Notes: a model not told the origin generated them from the letters alone. DNA of 64,000 nucleotides from Mycolicibacterium sp. CBMA 234 (GCF_009729415.1 NZ_MPKW01000001.1:372001-436000), one strand, 5' to 3'. Positions 41,456-53,549 are shown, counted from the stretch's first letter. Made by a program: numbers and translations.

Positions 41456-41938
41456 TCAGGGCGTCGGAGTGGGTATCACGATCGGCGTGGTGGTCAGCGT
41501 GACGGTCGTAACCGCTGCCGCCGGCCCCGCCGGGACGATCGGGGTCGACGAAGTGGTCGTGTCTTTGGCGCCGGAGGAACTACTTGATCGCGACGCCGTC
41601 GTCGACGGTTGTTGGCCGTCAGGCAGCACGATCGGGGTCGACGAGGAATCGCCGCCGCCATGGTCGCCGCCGCCACCACCGCCGCCGTTACTTCCGCCAC
41701 CGCTGTCAGACTCCGCGTTGGGCGGCCAATCGACCGCGGTCGGCGGCCAGGCCTTGGCCGACGAACTGCCGCCACCTGGCGGCGCGCAACCAGACCCGGC
41801 ACCGAAGTCGCCGGCGCCGTTGCAATCGGCGCTCGCCGGGGGTGCCACGGTGAACCATGCAGCCACCGCCCACGCGGCAACTCCGACCGCGGCGGTCCAC
41901 CGGCGGCCGGTGATGGCAGGTCTACGCAAGACGCTCAT
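41456..41938 (-). CDS. Secreted Ser/Thr/Gly/Pro-rich protein
   Basis: This 160-residue protein begins MSVLRRPAITGRRWTAAVG, a basic stretch leading into a hydrophobic helix and the likely signal peptidase site APPASA-DC. The mature part is low-complexity: Gly-rich (SGGGSNGGGGGGG), Ser/Thr-rich and ending in repeated Thr-Pro (TTTPIVIPTPTP). Two cysteines (DCNG and SGCAPP) lie near the new N-terminus. The ATG overlaps the porin stop by four bases (ATGA), so translation is coupled to the MspA-like gene. It may be a cell-wall or porin-associated protein; the function is unknown. Confidence 0.75.
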   Translation of the reverse strand: MSVLRRPAITGRRWTAAVGVAAWAVAAWFTVAPPASADCNGAGDFGAGSGCAPPGGGSSSAKAWPPTAVDWPPNAESDSGGGSNGGGGGGGDHGGGDSSSTPIVLPDGQQPSTTASRSSSSSGAKDTTTSSTPIVPAGPAAAVTTVTLTTTPIVIPTPTP

Positions 41939-42576
41939 AGCTGCAGGATGTCGCCGTAGGCATTGATGCTGTCGTCGTTCTTGTCGGTGTCGATGGTGAC
42001 CGTCGAGAAGAACCGGATGGATACCGGCCCACCACACGCATCGACCTTGACGTGGGCATCGTGCACGGTGATGCCACCGGTGCGGCCCTTCAGCGCCTTC
42101 TTACCCAGCACGACGTTCGTGATGTTGCCGGGCAACAGGTTCACCGACACATTGCCTTCCAGATCGGCATAGGGACCGATGGCGTTCAGTACGTTTCCGC
42201 TGAATCCGGGGTTGATGCCGATGGTGGCGTCGCCGCCGACGCTGGCACCTTCGCTGAGGTCGATCTGGCAACCGAGCTGCAGGCCCACGATCAACGTGCC
42301 CTCATTGACCGCGGACGAGCCACTGCCGTCGATGGTCGCCTCGGCCCGGCCGGTGACAAAGCCCTCACGGGTAAACGCAGTCGCGGCCATGTTGGGCACC
42401 GAATTGATGGCCATCTGCGTGAGCGCAACGCCCAGGTGCCAACCGTCTTCAGTGTTCACGGACTGTTGGACATCAGCGACCGGGAGCGGATCAGCTGCCG
42501 CCACTCCGCCATCCACTCCGCTCGCCAGGCTGAGCAACACCACCGCACCGGCGCCAACACCACCAAGTTTCACCAC
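41935..42576 (-). CDS. MspA-family porin-like protein
   Basis: This 213-residue protein has a signal peptide ([21 protein letters not shown]) with a cleavage site before DPLPVADV and a mature part rich in glycine and beta strands. The segment TAFTREGFVTGRAEATIDG matches the TREWFHSGRA region of MspA, the octameric outer-membrane porin of fast-growing mycobacteria. It is clearly divergent: two cysteines (LGCQID and DACGG) occur where MspA has none. It is followed by the overlapping secreted-protein gene. Start GTG at 42576 or 42573, with GGCGGAG upstream. Likely an outer-membrane channel, not proven. Confidence 0.82.
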   Translation of the reverse strand: MVKLGGVGAGAVVLLSLASGVDGGVAAADPLPVADVQQSVNTEDGWHLGVALTQMAINSVPNMAATAFTREGFVTGRAEATIDGSGSSAVNEGTLIVGLQLGCQIDLSEGASVGGDATIGINPGFSGNVLNAIGPYADLEGNVSVNLLPGNITNVVLGKKALKGRTGGITVHDAHVKVDACGGPVSIRFFSTVTIDTDKNDDSINAYGDILQL

Positions 42577-42731
42577 AGACTCCGCCTTGTCCGAAGTAAG
42601 CGACTACTTCTCCCGGCGGGAACGCCAGGTACCGAGGCGAGCCTAGGAGCCGGCCCTATGCGCCTCCTGTCACCGACTTAAGCAGCAGCCCAGCACAAGC
42701 TGGACACTTCCTGTCACCGGCCGCGCAAACA

Positions 42732-42764
42732 AAACCGGCCACGCCTGACAGGCGTGGCCGGTTT
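42732..42764 (-). terminator. Intrinsic terminator of the gap-pgk-tpiA-secG operon
   Basis: A 14-bp perfect stem (AAACCGGCCACGCC with GGCGTGGCCGGTTT) closes a 5-base loop 14 bases after the secG stop. Read on the minus strand it continues into TTTTGTTTG, giving a partial T-tract. It is the best rho-independent terminator in the window. Confidence 0.85.
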
Positions 42765-42778
42765 GGAAAACTGCGAAA

Positions 42779-43015
42779 TTAGGCGCCGTACTTGATCTGC
42801 AGCGCGATGCCGACGATCGACACCAGCCAGATACCGGTGATGAAGTAGGTCAACCGGTCCAGGTTCTTCTCGACAACGGTCGAGCCGGACAGGCTGGACT
42901 GCACACCGCCGCCGAACAGCGTCGACAGACCGCCACCCTTGGCCCGGTGAAGCAACACCAGCAACACAACCAACACACTGGTGATGATCAACGTGATCTG
43001 CAGGGCCAAAATCAT
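42779..43015 (-). CDS. secG: Preprotein translocase subunit SecG
   Basis: This 78-residue inner-membrane protein has two helices (residues 4-24 and 53-74) flanking the loop HRAKGGGLSTLFGGGVQSSLSGSTVVEKNLDRLT, which is the SecG signature. It stabilises SecYEG during protein export. The ATG at 43015 gives the normal N-terminus MILALQITL; upstream sequence in frame is tpiA shadow. It is the last gene of the glycolytic operon, as in M. tuberculosis (Rv1440). Confidence 0.95.
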   Translation of the reverse strand: MILALQITLIITSVLVVLLVLLHRAKGGGLSTLFGGGVQSSLSGSTVVEKNLDRLTYFITGIWLVSIVGIALQIKYGA

Positions 43016-43046
43016 GACTGACAGCCTACCGGTTGCCTGACTCGCG

Positions 43047-43832
43047 TCATGGCAGCGGCCCACCTGCGGCGATCGCAGACAGCATCGCGAACTGCTCGCC
43101 GTCGAGCGACGCGCCGCCGACCAGAGCCCCGTCGATGTCGGCCTTCGCCACCAGCTCACCGACATTCTTGGCGTTCACCGAGCCGCCATACAGCACGCGC
43201 ACGGTCGCTGCGATCTCAGCCGAAGCCATTTCAGCCAGGGTGGCGCGGATGGCCGCACACACTTCCTGCGCGTCCGCGGCGCTGGCCACGCGGCCGGTGC
43301 CGATGGCCCAAACGGGCTCGTAGGCAATAACCACCTGGCTGATCTGATCGGCAGACAGCCCGGCCAATGAGCCCTTGAGCTGATCGGTGCAGTGCTCGAC
43401 GTGGTTGCCGGCCTCGCGGACCTCGAGCCCCTCACCGATACACACGATCGGGGTCACGCCGTGCTTGAGCGCCGCCTTGGCTTTGGCGGCGACCAGGGCG
43501 TCGTCCTCGTGGTGGTAGGTCCGGCGCTCGGAGTGCCCGACGACGACGAACGTGCAGCCCAACTTGGCCAGGAACGCGCCACTCACCTCACCGGTGTAGG
43601 CGCCGGAGTCGTGCTTGGACAGGTCCTGGGCGCCGTAGGTGAGCAAGAGCTTGTCGCCGTCGACCAAGGTCTGCACGCTGCGCAGGTCGGTGAACGGCGG
43701 CAGCACGGTGACGTCGACCTTGTCGAAGTACTTGTCTGGCAACGCAAATGCGATCTTCTGCACCAGCGCGATGGCCTCGAAATGGTTGAGGTTCATCTTC
43801 CAGTTGCCCGCAATCAGCGGCTTACGTGCCAT
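43047..43832 (-). CDS. tpiA: Triosephosphate isomerase
   Basis: This 261-residue TIM barrel interconverts dihydroxyacetone phosphate and glyceraldehyde-3-phosphate. Catalytic Lys12 (AGNWKMN), the electrophilic histidine in VVVGHSERR, the catalytic glutamate in [13 protein letters not shown] and the phosphate loop YGGSVNAKN are all present. It starts three bases after the pgk stop and is followed by secG. Equivalent to Rv1438. Confidence 0.97.
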   Translation of the reverse strand: MARKPLIAGNWKMNLNHFEAIALVQKIAFALPDKYFDKVDVTVLPPFTDLRSVQTLVDGDKLLLTYGAQDLSKHDSGAYTGEVSGAFLAKLGCTFVVVGHSERRTYHHEDDALVAAKAKAALKHGVTPIVCIGEGLEVREAGNHVEHCTDQLKGSLAGLSADQISQVVIAYEPVWAIGTGRVASAADAQEVCAAIRATLAEMASAEIAATVRVLYGGSVNAKNVGELVAKADIDGALVGGASLDGEQFAMLSAIAAGGPLP

Positions 43833-43835
43833 GCT

Positions 43836-45062
43836 CTACGACTCCAAAACTTCGATGCCAGGGAGGGCCTTGCCCTCGAGATATTCCAGCGACGCGCCGC
43901 CACCGGTAGAAATGTGGGTGAACCCGTCCTCGGCAAGCCCGAGCTGACGCACTGCAGCAGCCGAGTCGCCACCGCCGACGACGCTGAACGCACCCTTGGC
44001 CGTAGCCGTGATGATGGCCTCCGCGACGCCCTTGGTGCCCGCGGCGAATTCCGGGAATTCGAAGACGCCCATCGGGCCGTTCCAGAACACGGTCTTGGCG
44101 TTGGACAGCAGCGCGGCGAAGCGCTTGACCGACTCCGGACCGATGTCCAGGCCCATCTTGCCGTCGGGGATGCGATCGCAAGCCACGGTCTCCGGTACCG
44201 CATCGGCGGCGAACTTATCGGCCACCACGATGTCGACCGGTAGGTGGATGACGTCGGCGTAGGTGTCCAGCAGACGCTTGCAGGTATCGATCATCTCTTC
44301 CTGCAGCAGCGAGGTCCCGACCGGAACCCCTTGTGCGGCAAGGAAAGTGAAGCACATGCCGCCACCGATGATGAGGCTGTCCGCTTTGGCGGCGAGGTTC
44401 TCGATGACCGCCAGCTTGTCGGAGACCTTCGAGCCACCGAGCACGACGGCGTAGGGACGCTCGGTCGAGTTGGTCAGCTGCTCGAGCACCTTGACCTCGG
44501 CATCGACCAGAGTGCCGGCGTAGTGCGGCAGCAGCGCGGCGACGTCGTACACCGACGCCTGCTTGCGGTGCACCACCCCGAAGCCGTCAGAGACAAACGC
44601 GCCCGGGGAGCCGTCGGCGCCCTCAACCAAAGCGGCGAGCTCGCGGGCCAGAGCCGCGCGCTCGGCGTCGTCCTTGCTGGTCTCGCGCGGATCGAAGCGG
44701 ATGTTCTCGAGCAACAACACGTCGCCGTCGGTCAGCCCCTCGGCGCGGGCCAGCGCGTCGGTACCGACGACGTCACCGGCCAGCTGGACGTGCCGGCCCA
44801 GCTTCTCCCCCAGCGCAGCCGCAACCGGCGCGAGCGAGAACTTGGGGTCCGGCCCGCCCTTGGGACGACCCAGGTGGGCGGTGATGACGACCTTGGCACC
44901 GGCTTCGGCGAGTGCCGTCAGCGTCGGCACGGAGGCAATGATCCGGCCGGGATCGGTGATGTTGCCTTCATCGTCGAGCGGGACGTTGAGGTCGCAGCGG
45001 ACCAGAACGCCCCGCCCCTCTACGCCTTCGCTCAACAACTCATCGAGGGTCTTGATGCTCAT
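43836..45062 (-). CDS. pgk: Phosphoglycerate kinase
   Basis: This 408-residue glycolytic kinase transfers phosphate from 1,3-bisphosphoglycerate to ADP. The N-terminal signature [17 protein letters not shown], the substrate segment TAHLGRPKG, the hinge and C-terminal motifs ([43 protein letters not shown]) are intact. It lies 24 bases after gap in the same operon. Equivalent to Rv1437. Confidence 0.97.
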   Translation of the reverse strand: MSIKTLDELLSEGVEGRGVLVRCDLNVPLDDEGNITDPGRIIASVPTLTALAEAGAKVVITAHLGRPKGGPDPKFSLAPVAAALGEKLGRHVQLAGDVVGTDALARAEGLTDGDVLLLENIRFDPRETSKDDAERAALARELAALVEGADGSPGAFVSDGFGVVHRKQASVYDVAALLPHYAGTLVDAEVKVLEQLTNSTERPYAVVLGGSKVSDKLAVIENLAAKADSLIIGGGMCFTFLAAQGVPVGTSLLQEEMIDTCKRLLDTYADVIHLPVDIVVADKFAADAVPETVACDRIPDGKMGLDIGPESVKRFAALLSNAKTVFWNGPMGVFEFPEFAAGTKGVAEAIITATAKGAFSVVGGGDSAAAVRQLGLAEDGFTHISTGGGASLEYLEGKALPGIEVLES

Positions 45063-45086
45063 ACCTGTCTTTCTGTTTCTTACGAA

Positions 45087-46133
<1,047 letters not shown>

Positions 46134-46249
46134 TTACTACTGGACAGGTCATGCGGTGAATCCTCAGGCCAGCCTAACGGGGTAAGCATTTACAGGTGCG
46201 CTATGACGGCGCGCGTCGATGACAGCGATTGGCGGCCCCCAACAGCTCG

Positions 46250-47599
46250 CTATTCGGCCTCGACAATCGCCGCCATCACCGGTGGTTCCTTCGTCAGCCC
46301 GCGGGTCAGCACCAGCAGGTAGACGACTCCGATACCCAGCCAGCTGAGCCCGAGAACCAGGGCCTTGGAATCCAATTGGGTAAGCAGGTATCCGTCGATC
46401 AGCGCGCCCACGCCCGGCAGCAGCAGATACCGCATGCCGCTCAACCCCTGCCCGCGGTTCCGCAGGAAGTACGCGATGACCGCGATGTTCACCAAGGTGA
46501 ACGCGGTGAACGCACCGAAGTTGATGAACGACGTCGAGGTGGTGACGTCGAGGAAGATCGCCCCCAGACCGATCACGCCGCACAACGCGATATTGAGCAC
46601 CGGGGTGTGGAACCGCTCGGAGACCCAGCCGAACACCCGCTCGGGCAGCACCCGGTCGCGGCCCATGGCGTAGAGCAGACGGGCCACCGCGGCCTGCGCG
46701 GCCAGCCCCGAGGTGAACTGTCCGACGATCAACCCGGTGAGGAACACCGCGCCAAAGAGGCTGCCGCCGATGGTCTTTGCGATATCGGCGGCCAACGAAT
46801 CGGTGTTCGAGAACGTGCCGCCCGGAGCCACCAGGGTCACGAAGTACGTGACGACGACGAAGATGGCGCCGCCGATGAGCGCAACCAGCACGATGGCCCG
46901 GGGGACGTTCCGGCGGGCGTCGTGCGCTTCCTCCGTGAGGGTGCTGATGGCGTCGAAACCGAGAAACGAGTACGCGGCGACCGCGGCCCCCGCGGTCAGT
47001 GGTCCGAATCCGCCGCCGGTGAACGGCACGGTGGACACCAGCGACTGCGACCCGTGCAGCAGGTGCGTGATGGACAGCACCACGAACAGAATCAGGATCA
47101 GGAGCTGCACCGTCATCAGCACAAAGTTGGTGCGGTCGGCCACCTTGAGCCCGAGCACGTTCAGCACCGACGTGATCACGATGAACGTGACCACCCACAC
47201 CGCAATCGGCACGTTCGGGTATTCGCCCTTCAGGTAGGCGGCACCGATCAGCCAGATCACCAGGGGCAAGAACAGATAGTCGAGCAGAATGGTCCAGCCC
47301 ACCACGAAGCCCAAGCGTGAGTCGAGCGCAGAGCGGACATAGGTGTAGGCCGAGCCTGCGACCGGAAAGTGTTTGGCCATCAGGCCGTAACTCATCGCGG
47401 TGAAGAACATGGCTACCGTCGCCAGCAGATAGGAACCGGAGCTACCGCCCTGAGACAGACCAGCGATCACCCCGAAGATGCCGAGCACGATGATCGGGCA
47501 CATGTAGGCCAGTCCGAACAGGATCAATGACCGCAACCCCAGTTGCTTCTGCAGGGTGCCGTGATGTTCGTGGTGCTGGCTTTCCTCTGCGACGGTCAT
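46250..47599 (-). CDS. APC-superfamily permease (putrescine/amino acid importer type)
   Basis: This 449-residue transporter has about 12 helices. The N-terminus is short and histidine-rich (HHEHHGTLQKQLGLRSLIL), and helix 1 carries GLAYMCPIIVLGIFGVI in place of the usual GSGIF motif. SFLGFDAISTLTEEAHDARRNVPRAI matches the PuuP-like branch of APC transporters that import putrescine or other amines. The start overlaps the amidase stop by four bases, so both are cotranscribed. It is part of an accessory insertion between gap and whiA; the substrate is unknown. Confidence 0.85.
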   Translation of the reverse strand: MTVAEESQHHEHHGTLQKQLGLRSLILFGLAYMCPIIVLGIFGVIAGLSQGGSSGSYLLATVAMFFTAMSYGLMAKHFPVAGSAYTYVRSALDSRLGFVVGWTILLDYLFLPLVIWLIGAAYLKGEYPNVPIAVWVVTFIVITSVLNVLGLKVADRTNFVLMTVQLLILILFVVLSITHLLHGSQSLVSTVPFTGGGFGPLTAGAAVAAYSFLGFDAISTLTEEAHDARRNVPRAIVLVALIGGAIFVVVTYFVTLVAPGGTFSNTDSLAADIAKTIGGSLFGAVFLTGLIVGQFTSGLAAQAAVARLLYAMGRDRVLPERVFGWVSERFHTPVLNIALCGVIGLGAIFLDVTTSTSFINFGAFTAFTLVNIAVIAYFLRNRGQGLSGMRYLLLPGVGALIDGYLLTQLDSKALVLGLSWLGIGVVYLLVLTRGLTKEPPVMAAIVEAE

Positions 47600-48471
47600 G
47601 ACGCTCCCCTCGGTTGCCAGGTCGCGGGATCAATTCGTCCCGCATAGATGGGCAGGTCGATGACCGGATCGTCGGGCGCCAATTGCGACCACATCCGGTT
47701 GCTGCCTTCGGTCCCGTGTTCGCGCACCCTGGTCACCGCGTCCAGATCCAGCACCACCGACAGCACGCCTTCTTCGGCACCGGGCAGGTCCCCGATGATG
47801 GCGCCCTCGGGGTCGCAGACGATCGAGCCGCCGGTACCGACCGGCCCGGCAGCGTTGACGCTGAGCATGAACACCTGGTTGACGATCGCGTTGGCCTGGG
47901 CCAGCACGCGCTCCTGCCGGCGGTCGGCCCCGATGGTCTTGACGACGTTGACGACGAATTCGGCACCCAGCCACGCCACGGTGCGGGTGGATTCGGGAAA
48001 CCAGGCGTCGTAGCAGATGGACAGTCCGCCGCGGCCCTTGGCGGGCATCTCATAAACGGTGAATTCGTGCCCGGCAGACCAGGTTTCGAACGGGCGCCAC
48101 GGAAACACCTTGCGATAACTGGCCACCAGTTTACCGTCGGGGCTGAAGACCAGCTGGGTGTTGTAGACCCGGTTGTCGTCGCCGAGTTCGGGCACCGATC
48201 CGGGGATCAGCCACAGGCCGAGTCGTGCCGCGGCCGCTCCGAGCGCCCGCACCCTCGGTCCGTCCAGCGGTTCCGCCGCCGCCCGCAGCCAGGCATTGCT
48301 GTCCTCGGCGAGATCGCAGTCACCGCACAGATGGATCTCCGGGAACACGACCAGATCGAGATCGGTTGACGCAGCTGCGATTTCGGCAGCCTGGGACTCC
48401 AGCCGAGCGACCAGGTCCGGACCCGTGAGCGGCCGGAACTGCGCGAGTGAGACTGAGAGCGTGCGCTCCAC
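47596..48471 (-). CDS. Nitrilase-family carbon-nitrogen hydrolase
   Basis: This 291-residue enzyme has the Glu-Lys-Cys triad at Glu45 (VVFPEIHLCG), Lys121 (SYRKVFPWRP) and Cys153 (SICYDAWFPE). It resembles aliphatic amidases and N-carbamoyl hydrolases, but the substrate cannot be read from the motifs. It is cotranscribed upstream of the APC permease, which suggests uptake and hydrolysis of the same amide or amine compound. It is the second permease plus nitrilase pair in this window and is only distantly similar to the enzyme at 8967. Confidence 0.87.
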   Translation of the reverse strand: MERTLSVSLAQFRPLTGPDLVARLESQAAEIAAASTDLDLVVFPEIHLCGDCDLAEDSNAWLRAAAEPLDGPRVRALGAAAARLGLWLIPGSVPELGDDNRVYNTQLVFSPDGKLVASYRKVFPWRPFETWSAGHEFTVYEMPAKGRGGLSICYDAWFPESTRTVAWLGAEFVVNVVKTIGADRRQERVLAQANAIVNQVFMLSVNAAGPVGTGGSIVCDPEGAIIGDLPGAEEGVLSVVLDLDAVTRVREHGTEGSNRMWSQLAPDDPVIDLPIYAGRIDPATWQPRGAS

Positions 48472-48501
48472 CCTCAGCAGACTAGACCGCTAACCGCCCG
48501 T

Positions 48502-49485
48502 TCAGGCGTCGTCGAGCAGATCCGGGGTAACTGCCGACTCCGTGTCCGGAATACCTTCCTGCTTGGCCTTGCGGTCGGCCATCGACAGCAGGCGCCGAAT
48601 GCGGCCTGCCACAGCATCTTTCGTCATCGGCGGGTCGGCGAGCCGGCCCAGTTCCTCGAGCGAGGCCTGCCGGTGCTCGACCCGCAACCGTCCGGCGGCC
48701 GACAGGTGATCAGGCACCGTGTCACCGAGGATGTGGAGCGCCCGCTCCACCCGTGCGGCGGCCGCGACCGCGGCCCGGGCGGACCGGCGCAGGTTCGCGT
48801 CGTCGAAGTTGGCGAGCCGGTTCGCGGTGGCTCGCACCTCGCGGCGCATCCGCCGCTCTTCCCAGTTGAGCCTGGTGTCCTGGGCGCCCATCCGGGTCAG
48901 CAACGCCCCGATGGCCTCACCGTCGCGCACCACCACGCGGTCGCTGCCGCGGACCTCGCGCGCCTTGGCACTTACCCCGAGCCGACGCGCCGCGCCGACC
49001 AATGCCAACGCCGCTTCCGGTCCCGGGCAGCTGACCTCCAGTGCCGACGACCGGCCCGGCTCGGTCAGCGACCCGTGTGCCAGGAACGCGCCACGCCATG
49101 CCGCCTCGGCGTCACCGACGCTGCCGCCGACGACCTGAGCGGGCAGACCGCGCACCGGCCGTCCGCGCATATCGAGCAGCCCGGTTTGACGGGCCAAGGC
49201 TTCCCCATCTTGGGCCACCCGCACGACGTACCGGGTGCTCTTGCGAATGCCGCTGGCCGACAGCACATGCACGACGGCGTTGTAGCCGTACAGGTCGTGG
49301 ATGTCCTTGCGCAGGCGGCGGGCGATGCTGCCCAAGTCCACCTCAGCCTCGACGACCACCCGGCCGGCCACGATGTGCAGGCCGCCGGCGAACCGCAGCA
49401 GCGACGCCACCTCGGCCCGGCGGGCGGTCACCGAATTGACGACCAGCCGGCTCAGCTCGTCTTTCACTTCCGACGTCATCGCCAC
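48502..49485 (-). CDS. whiA: WhiA, sporulation/cell division regulator homologue
   Basis: This 327-residue protein has the WhiA N-terminal domain related to LAGLIDADG homing endonucleases ([28 protein letters not shown]) and a C-terminal helix-turn-helix ([25 protein letters not shown]). WhiA is a DNA-binding protein involved in cell division and chromosome segregation in Gram-positives. It corresponds to Rv1423. It overlaps yvcK by ten bases and ends the uvrC-rapZ-yvcK-whiA run. Confidence 0.95.
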   Translation of the reverse strand: MAMTSEVKDELSRLVVNSVTARRAEVASLLRFAGGLHIVAGRVVVEAEVDLGSIARRLRKDIHDLYGYNAVVHVLSASGIRKSTRYVVRVAQDGEALARQTGLLDMRGRPVRGLPAQVVGGSVGDAEAAWRGAFLAHGSLTEPGRSSALEVSCPGPEAALALVGAARRLGVSAKAREVRGSDRVVVRDGEAIGALLTRMGAQDTRLNWEERRMRREVRATANRLANFDDANLRRSARAAVAAAARVERALHILGDTVPDHLSAAGRLRVEHRQASLEELGRLADPPMTKDAVAGRIRRLLSMADRKAKQEGIPDTESAVTPDLLDDA

Positions 49486-50558
49486 GAATCGTCACCTCTT
49501 AGTCCTTCAGGGGTCGGCTGCTGACGGAGACCGTCGGCCGACCGACCGGCGGGGGTGGGTGGCTCGTGTGCGGCCTGCGCCGGTGCGCGGCCACCCCGAC
49601 GCACCCGGTCCAGAGCAGCCGCAAGCCGCGCCGGGTCATGTAAAGGTGTACCAGGTCGAGACACGTCAGCAAACTCGACTTGAGCCTCGAGGAACGCCGC
49701 CGCCCGGCGCAGTTGTTCACGTTCGCGCTCGCTGGGCACACTCGCCGCGTCGACGATGATGTCGTGGACCGTCAGGCCCGGGGCGTGCTGCGACAGCACG
49801 TGCACGTGGCGTTCGGCGGAGAATCCGGCAGTCTCGCCGGGCTCGGCCGCGAGGTTGAGCACCAGCGCCCGCCGGGCCTCGGTGGCCTGCAATGCCGCCA
49901 AGAGCTGCGGCACCAACACGTGAGGGATCACACTGCTGAACCACGAGCCCGGACCGAGCACCACCAGATCGGCCGACATGATGGCGTCCACCGCCTGGCG
50001 CGTGGCGGGCGGATCGCCCGGCAGCAGCCGCACCCGGCGCACCTTGCCCGGCGTGGTGGCGACCGCGACCTGACCGCGGATCACGCGACTCATCCGCGGG
50101 TCGGACTCCAGCCCGGACACGTCGGCCTCGATCTGCAACGCGATGGGGCACATGGGCAGCACCCGGCCCTTGACCCCGAGGATGCGGCCCAGTTCGTCGA
50201 GCGCGGCGACCGGGTCGGCCAGCACTTCGTTGAGGCCGGCGAGCAGCAGGTTGCCGATTGGGTGACCGGCCAGCGCGCCGCTGCCGTTGAACCGGTGCTG
50301 GATGATGGTGGCCCACAACTGGCCGTGCGGACTATCAGATGCCAAGGCCGCCAACGCCATTCGCAGATCACCTGGCGGCACGATGTCAAGTTCGGAACGC
50401 AGCCGACCCGAGGACCCACCGTCGTCGGCGACAGTCACCACAGCGGTCACGTGCGGCGTCAACCGCCGGGCGGCCGACAGCGTCGCGTACAACCCATGTC
50501 CACCACCAAGCGCGACGACGCGCGCCGGCGCGTAAACCTCTTCCTGCGGGGCCGTCAT
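49476..50558 (-). CDS. yvcK: YvcK/CuvA, gluconeogenesis-factor family protein
   Basis: This 360-residue protein begins after the shadow of rapZ at ATG 50558 (MTAPQEEV), which overlaps the rapZ stop (ATGA). The nucleotide-sugar binding motif is [20 protein letters not shown], followed by [13 protein letters not shown]. YvcK (CuvA in mycobacteria, Rv1422) binds UDP-sugars and links carbon metabolism to peptidoglycan synthesis and cell shape. The C-terminal extension of about 30 residues is Pro/Ala-rich. Confidence 0.94.
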   Translation of the reverse strand: MTAPQEEVYAPARVVALGGGHGLYATLSAARRLTPHVTAVVTVADDGGSSGRLRSELDIVPPGDLRMALAALASDSPHGQLWATIIQHRFNGSGALAGHPIGNLLLAGLNEVLADPVAALDELGRILGVKGRVLPMCPIALQIEADVSGLESDPRMSRVIRGQVAVATTPGKVRRVRLLPGDPPATRQAVDAIMSADLVVLGPGSWFSSVIPHVLVPQLLAALQATEARRALVLNLAAEPGETAGFSAERHVHVLSQHAPGLTVHDIIVDAASVPSEREREQLRRAAAFLEAQVEFADVSRPGTPLHDPARLAAALDRVRRGGRAPAQAAHEPPTPAGRSADGLRQQPTPEGLRGDDSWR

Positions 50559-51511
50559 TCGCGCCCCAAATCCCGGTGCAGCACCCGCACGGTCAGCCGA
50601 TCGCCACCGCGCAGCCGGTCGGCCAGCGCTTCGGCGATCGCGACGCTGCGATGCTTGCCGCCTGTGCAGCCGATGGCCACGGTCATGTAGCGCTTCCCCT
50701 CCCTGCGATAGCCGTCGATCACAACCCCAAGCAGCCGATGGTAGGTGTCCAGGAACTCCGCGGCCCCCTCTTGTCCCAGCACGTAGTCCCGAACCGCAGG
50801 ATGCTGCCCAGTGTGCGGGCGCAACTCGTCGACCCAATGCGGATTGGGCAGGAACCGAACATCCATGACGGTGTCGGCGTCCATCGGCAGACCATATTTA
50901 TAGCCGAACGACTCCACCGTCACGCTGGTACCGGCCACCGCCTCTTCACCGAATGCCCGCTCGATACTGGCGCGCAGCGCCGGCACCGGCAGCGTCGAGG
51001 TGTCGATGATCAGATCGGCCGTTGCACGCACCGACGCCAGCAACCTCCGTTCGGCGGCAATACCTTCAGCGAGAGTCTGATTGCCCTGCAGGGGATGACT
51101 GCGCCGGTTCTGCTCGTAGCGCCGTACCAGGATGTCGTCGGAGGCCTCCAGGAACAGCACCCGCGGGACGACGCTGCGGGTCGCCAACTCACGGCGAACA
51201 AAATCAAGGTCGCCGGTGAAGCCCCTGGACCGCACGTCCATCACCACGGCCAGCTTGGTGATCCGCGAGCCCGCGGCCAACCCCAGCTCGACCATGCGCG
51301 TGATCAGCTCAGGCGGCAGGTTGTCGGCGACGTACCAGCCCAAATCTTCGAGCACCTTGGCCGCGGTGCCGCGACCGGCGCCGGACAGACCCGTGACGAG
51401 GACCACGTCGATTTCACCAGCCGCGCCATCCATCTGATCGTCCGTCACGACTTCGTCCGTCCCCCACTGCTCATCCGATGCTGCTGCGCGCTCACTCTGC
51501 TGTCCGATCAT
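50555..51511 (-). CDS. rapZ: RapZ-type nucleotide-binding protein
   Basis: This 318-residue protein has the Walker A-like loop [10 protein letters not shown] at 41-50, with arginine replacing the usual lysine of GKS/T; M. tuberculosis Rv1421 shares this. The C-terminal half has [24 protein letters not shown] and [13 protein letters not shown], the signature of RapZ/YvcJ. In enterobacteria RapZ controls glmS mRNA and so amino-sugar supply; the role in mycobacteria is not settled. I chose ATG at 51511, which overlaps the uvrC end by 20 bases; a later ATG at residue 27 is possible. Confidence 0.9.
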   Translation of the reverse strand: MIGQQSERAAASDEQWGTDEVVTDDQMDGAAGEIDVVLVTGLSGAGRGTAAKVLEDLGWYVADNLPPELITRMVELGLAAGSRITKLAVVMDVRSRGFTGDLDFVRRELATRSVVPRVLFLEASDDILVRRYEQNRRSHPLQGNQTLAEGIAAERRLLASVRATADLIIDTSTLPVPALRASIERAFGEEAVAGTSVTVESFGYKYGLPMDADTVMDVRFLPNPHWVDELRPHTGQHPAVRDYVLGQEGAAEFLDTYHRLLGVVIDGYRREGKRYMTVAIGCTGGKHRSVAIAEALADRLRGGDRLTVRVLHRDLGRE

Positions 51512-53540
51512 TGCCGATATCCGGCAGTACCGCTTCCGAATCCGACTGGGAATCAACTTCTCCAGCCGGGGTGGGGCCGCCGGACCGCAGTGCCGCCACC
51601 ACCGCCTGCGCGGTCGCGGCCCCGATACCGGGCACCGCGGTCAGTTCGTCGACGCTGGCTTCTTTCAGCCGTGCCACCGAACCGAAATGGGTGACCAGGG
51701 CCTTGCGCCGGTGTTCGCCGAGACCGGGCACGGCGTCCAGCACCGATGCGGTCATGCGCTTCGACCGCTTGCTGCGGTGGAACGTGATGGCGAACCGGTG
51801 GGCTTCGTCACGCACCCGCTGCAACAGATAGAGACCTTCACTGTTGCGCGGCATGATCAGCGGGTCCGGTTGTTCCGGCACCCATACCTCTTCCAGACGC
51901 TTGGCCAGCCCGATCACTGCCACGTCGGTGACGCCCAGCTCGTCGAGCACGGCGGCGGCGGCGTTGACCTGCGGCGCCCCGCCGTCGACGACGAACAGAT
52001 TGGGTGGGTAGGCGAATCGCTTTGGCCGCGTGGGGGTTTCAGTGGCATCGGTCACACTCGCATCGGCCGCGGAAGGCTCCGCCCCGACCTGGGTGTCGGC
52101 GACATGGCGGGCAAAGCGCCTGCGGGTCACCTCGGCGATGGACGCCACGTCGTCGGACCGGCCGTCACCGGCAGCCTCACGAATGGCGTAGTGCCGGTAG
52201 TCGGACTTGCGGGGCAGCCCGTCCTCGAACACCACCAGCGAGGCCACCACGTCGGTGCCCTGCACGTGACTGATGTCGACGCACTCGATGCGCAGCGGCG
52301 CATCGTCGAGTTCCAGCGAATCCTGGATGCTTTGCAACGCTTCGGATCTGGCGTTGAAGTCGCCGGCCCGCTTCAGCTTGTGCTGGGCAAGCGCGCCCTG
52401 GGCATTGCGCTGGACGGTCTCCGCCAGGGCCCGTTTGTCGCCGCGCTGCGCGACCCGCAGTTGCACCCGGGAGCCGCGCAGACCGGACAGCCAGTCAGCA
52501 AGTTCGTCGGCGTTGTCCGGAAGTGCCGGTACCAGAACCTCTTTGGGCACCGGATTGGTGGCTTCATCGGTCGGCCCGCCGGCGCGCAGCTCGGCCTGGT
52601 CACCATAGAACTGGGTGAGGAACTGGCTCACCAGATAGTCCGCACCAGATTCCCCGGGCTCGCCGGACTTCTCGATGACCCAGCCCCGCTGGCCGCGGAC
52701 CCTGCCGCCCCGGACATGGAAGACCTGGACGGCCGCTTCCAGGTCGTCGTCGGCGAACGCCACCACGTCCGCGTCGGTGCCGTCGCCGAGCACAACAGCC
52801 TGCTTCTCCAGCGCCCGTTTCAGCGCCGAGAGGTTGTCGCGCAGCCGGGCCGCGCGCTCGAACTCCAACTCTCCGGCAGCCTCGGCCATCTGCTGTTCAA
52901 TGTCCCGGGCCAGGCGATCAGTCTTGCCGGCCAGGAAGTCGCAGAAGTCGTCGACGATCTTGCGGTGCTCCGCTGCGGTCACCCGGCCGACGCACGGCGC
53001 CGAGCACTTGTCGATGTAGCCGAGCAGGCAGGGACGGCCGATCTGGTTGTGCCGCTTGAACACTCCGCTGGAGCAGGTGCGAGCCGGGAACACCCGCATC
53101 AGCAGGTCCAGTGTCTCGCGGATGGCCCAGGCGTGCGAGTACGGCCCGAAATAGCGGACCCCCTTGCGCCGCGGACCGCGGTACACGAACAGTCGTGGGT
53201 ATTCCTCGCCCAGGGTGACCGCCAAAACCGGATACGTCTTGTCGTCGCGGTACCGGATGTTGAACCGTGGATCGAATTCCTTGATCCAGTTGTATTCCAG
53301 TTGCAGCGCTTCGACTTCGGTTGTGACGACCGTCCACTCGACGCTGCCGGCGGTGGTCACCATCTGCCGCGTCCGGGGCGCGAGCGCTGACAGGTCGGCA
53401 AAGTAGGAGTTCAGCCGGTTGCGCAGGCTCTTGGCCTTGCCGACGTAGATGACCCGACCGTGCGGATCCCGGAACCGGTAGACCCCGGGTTCCACTGGGA
53501 TGGTGCCCGGCGCAGGCCGGTACGTCGATGGATCAGGCAC
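51492..53540 (-). CDS. uvrC: UvrABC nuclease subunit C
   Basis: UvrC makes both incisions in nucleotide excision repair. The 682-residue protein has the N-terminal GIY-YIG domain ([21 protein letters not shown]), a central UVR motif for UvrB contact (RQ-type segment near residue 210), the RNase H-like nuclease core ([12 protein letters not shown] with a later VVDGGAPQV) and a tandem helix-hairpin-helix at the C-terminus ([20 protein letters not shown]). An acidic insert of about 25 residues precedes [10 protein letters not shown]. It lies nine bases after murD2. Equivalent to Rv1420. Confidence 0.96.
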   Translation of the reverse strand: MPDPSTYRPAPGTIPVEPGVYRFRDPHGRVIYVGKAKSLRNRLNSYFADLSALAPRTRQMVTTAGSVEWTVVTTEVEALQLEYNWIKEFDPRFNIRYRDDKTYPVLAVTLGEEYPRLFVYRGPRRKGVRYFGPYSHAWAIRETLDLLMRVFPARTCSSGVFKRHNQIGRPCLLGYIDKCSAPCVGRVTAAEHRKIVDDFCDFLAGKTDRLARDIEQQMAEAAGELEFERAARLRDNLSALKRALEKQAVVLGDGTDADVVAFADDDLEAAVQVFHVRGGRVRGQRGWVIEKSGEPGESGADYLVSQFLTQFYGDQAELRAGGPTDEATNPVPKEVLVPALPDNADELADWLSGLRGSRVQLRVAQRGDKRALAETVQRNAQGALAQHKLKRAGDFNARSEALQSIQDSLELDDAPLRIECVDISHVQGTDVVASLVVFEDGLPRKSDYRHYAIREAAGDGRSDDVASIAEVTRRRFARHVADTQVGAEPSAADASVTDATETPTRPKRFAYPPNLFVVDGGAPQVNAAAAVLDELGVTDVAVIGLAKRLEEVWVPEQPDPLIMPRNSEGLYLLQRVRDEAHRFAITFHRSKRSKRMTASVLDAVPGLGEHRRKALVTHFGSVARLKEASVDELTAVPGIGAATAQAVVAALRSGGPTPAGEVDSQSDSEAVLPDIGNDRTAE

Positions 53541-53549
53541 TGTTACAGG

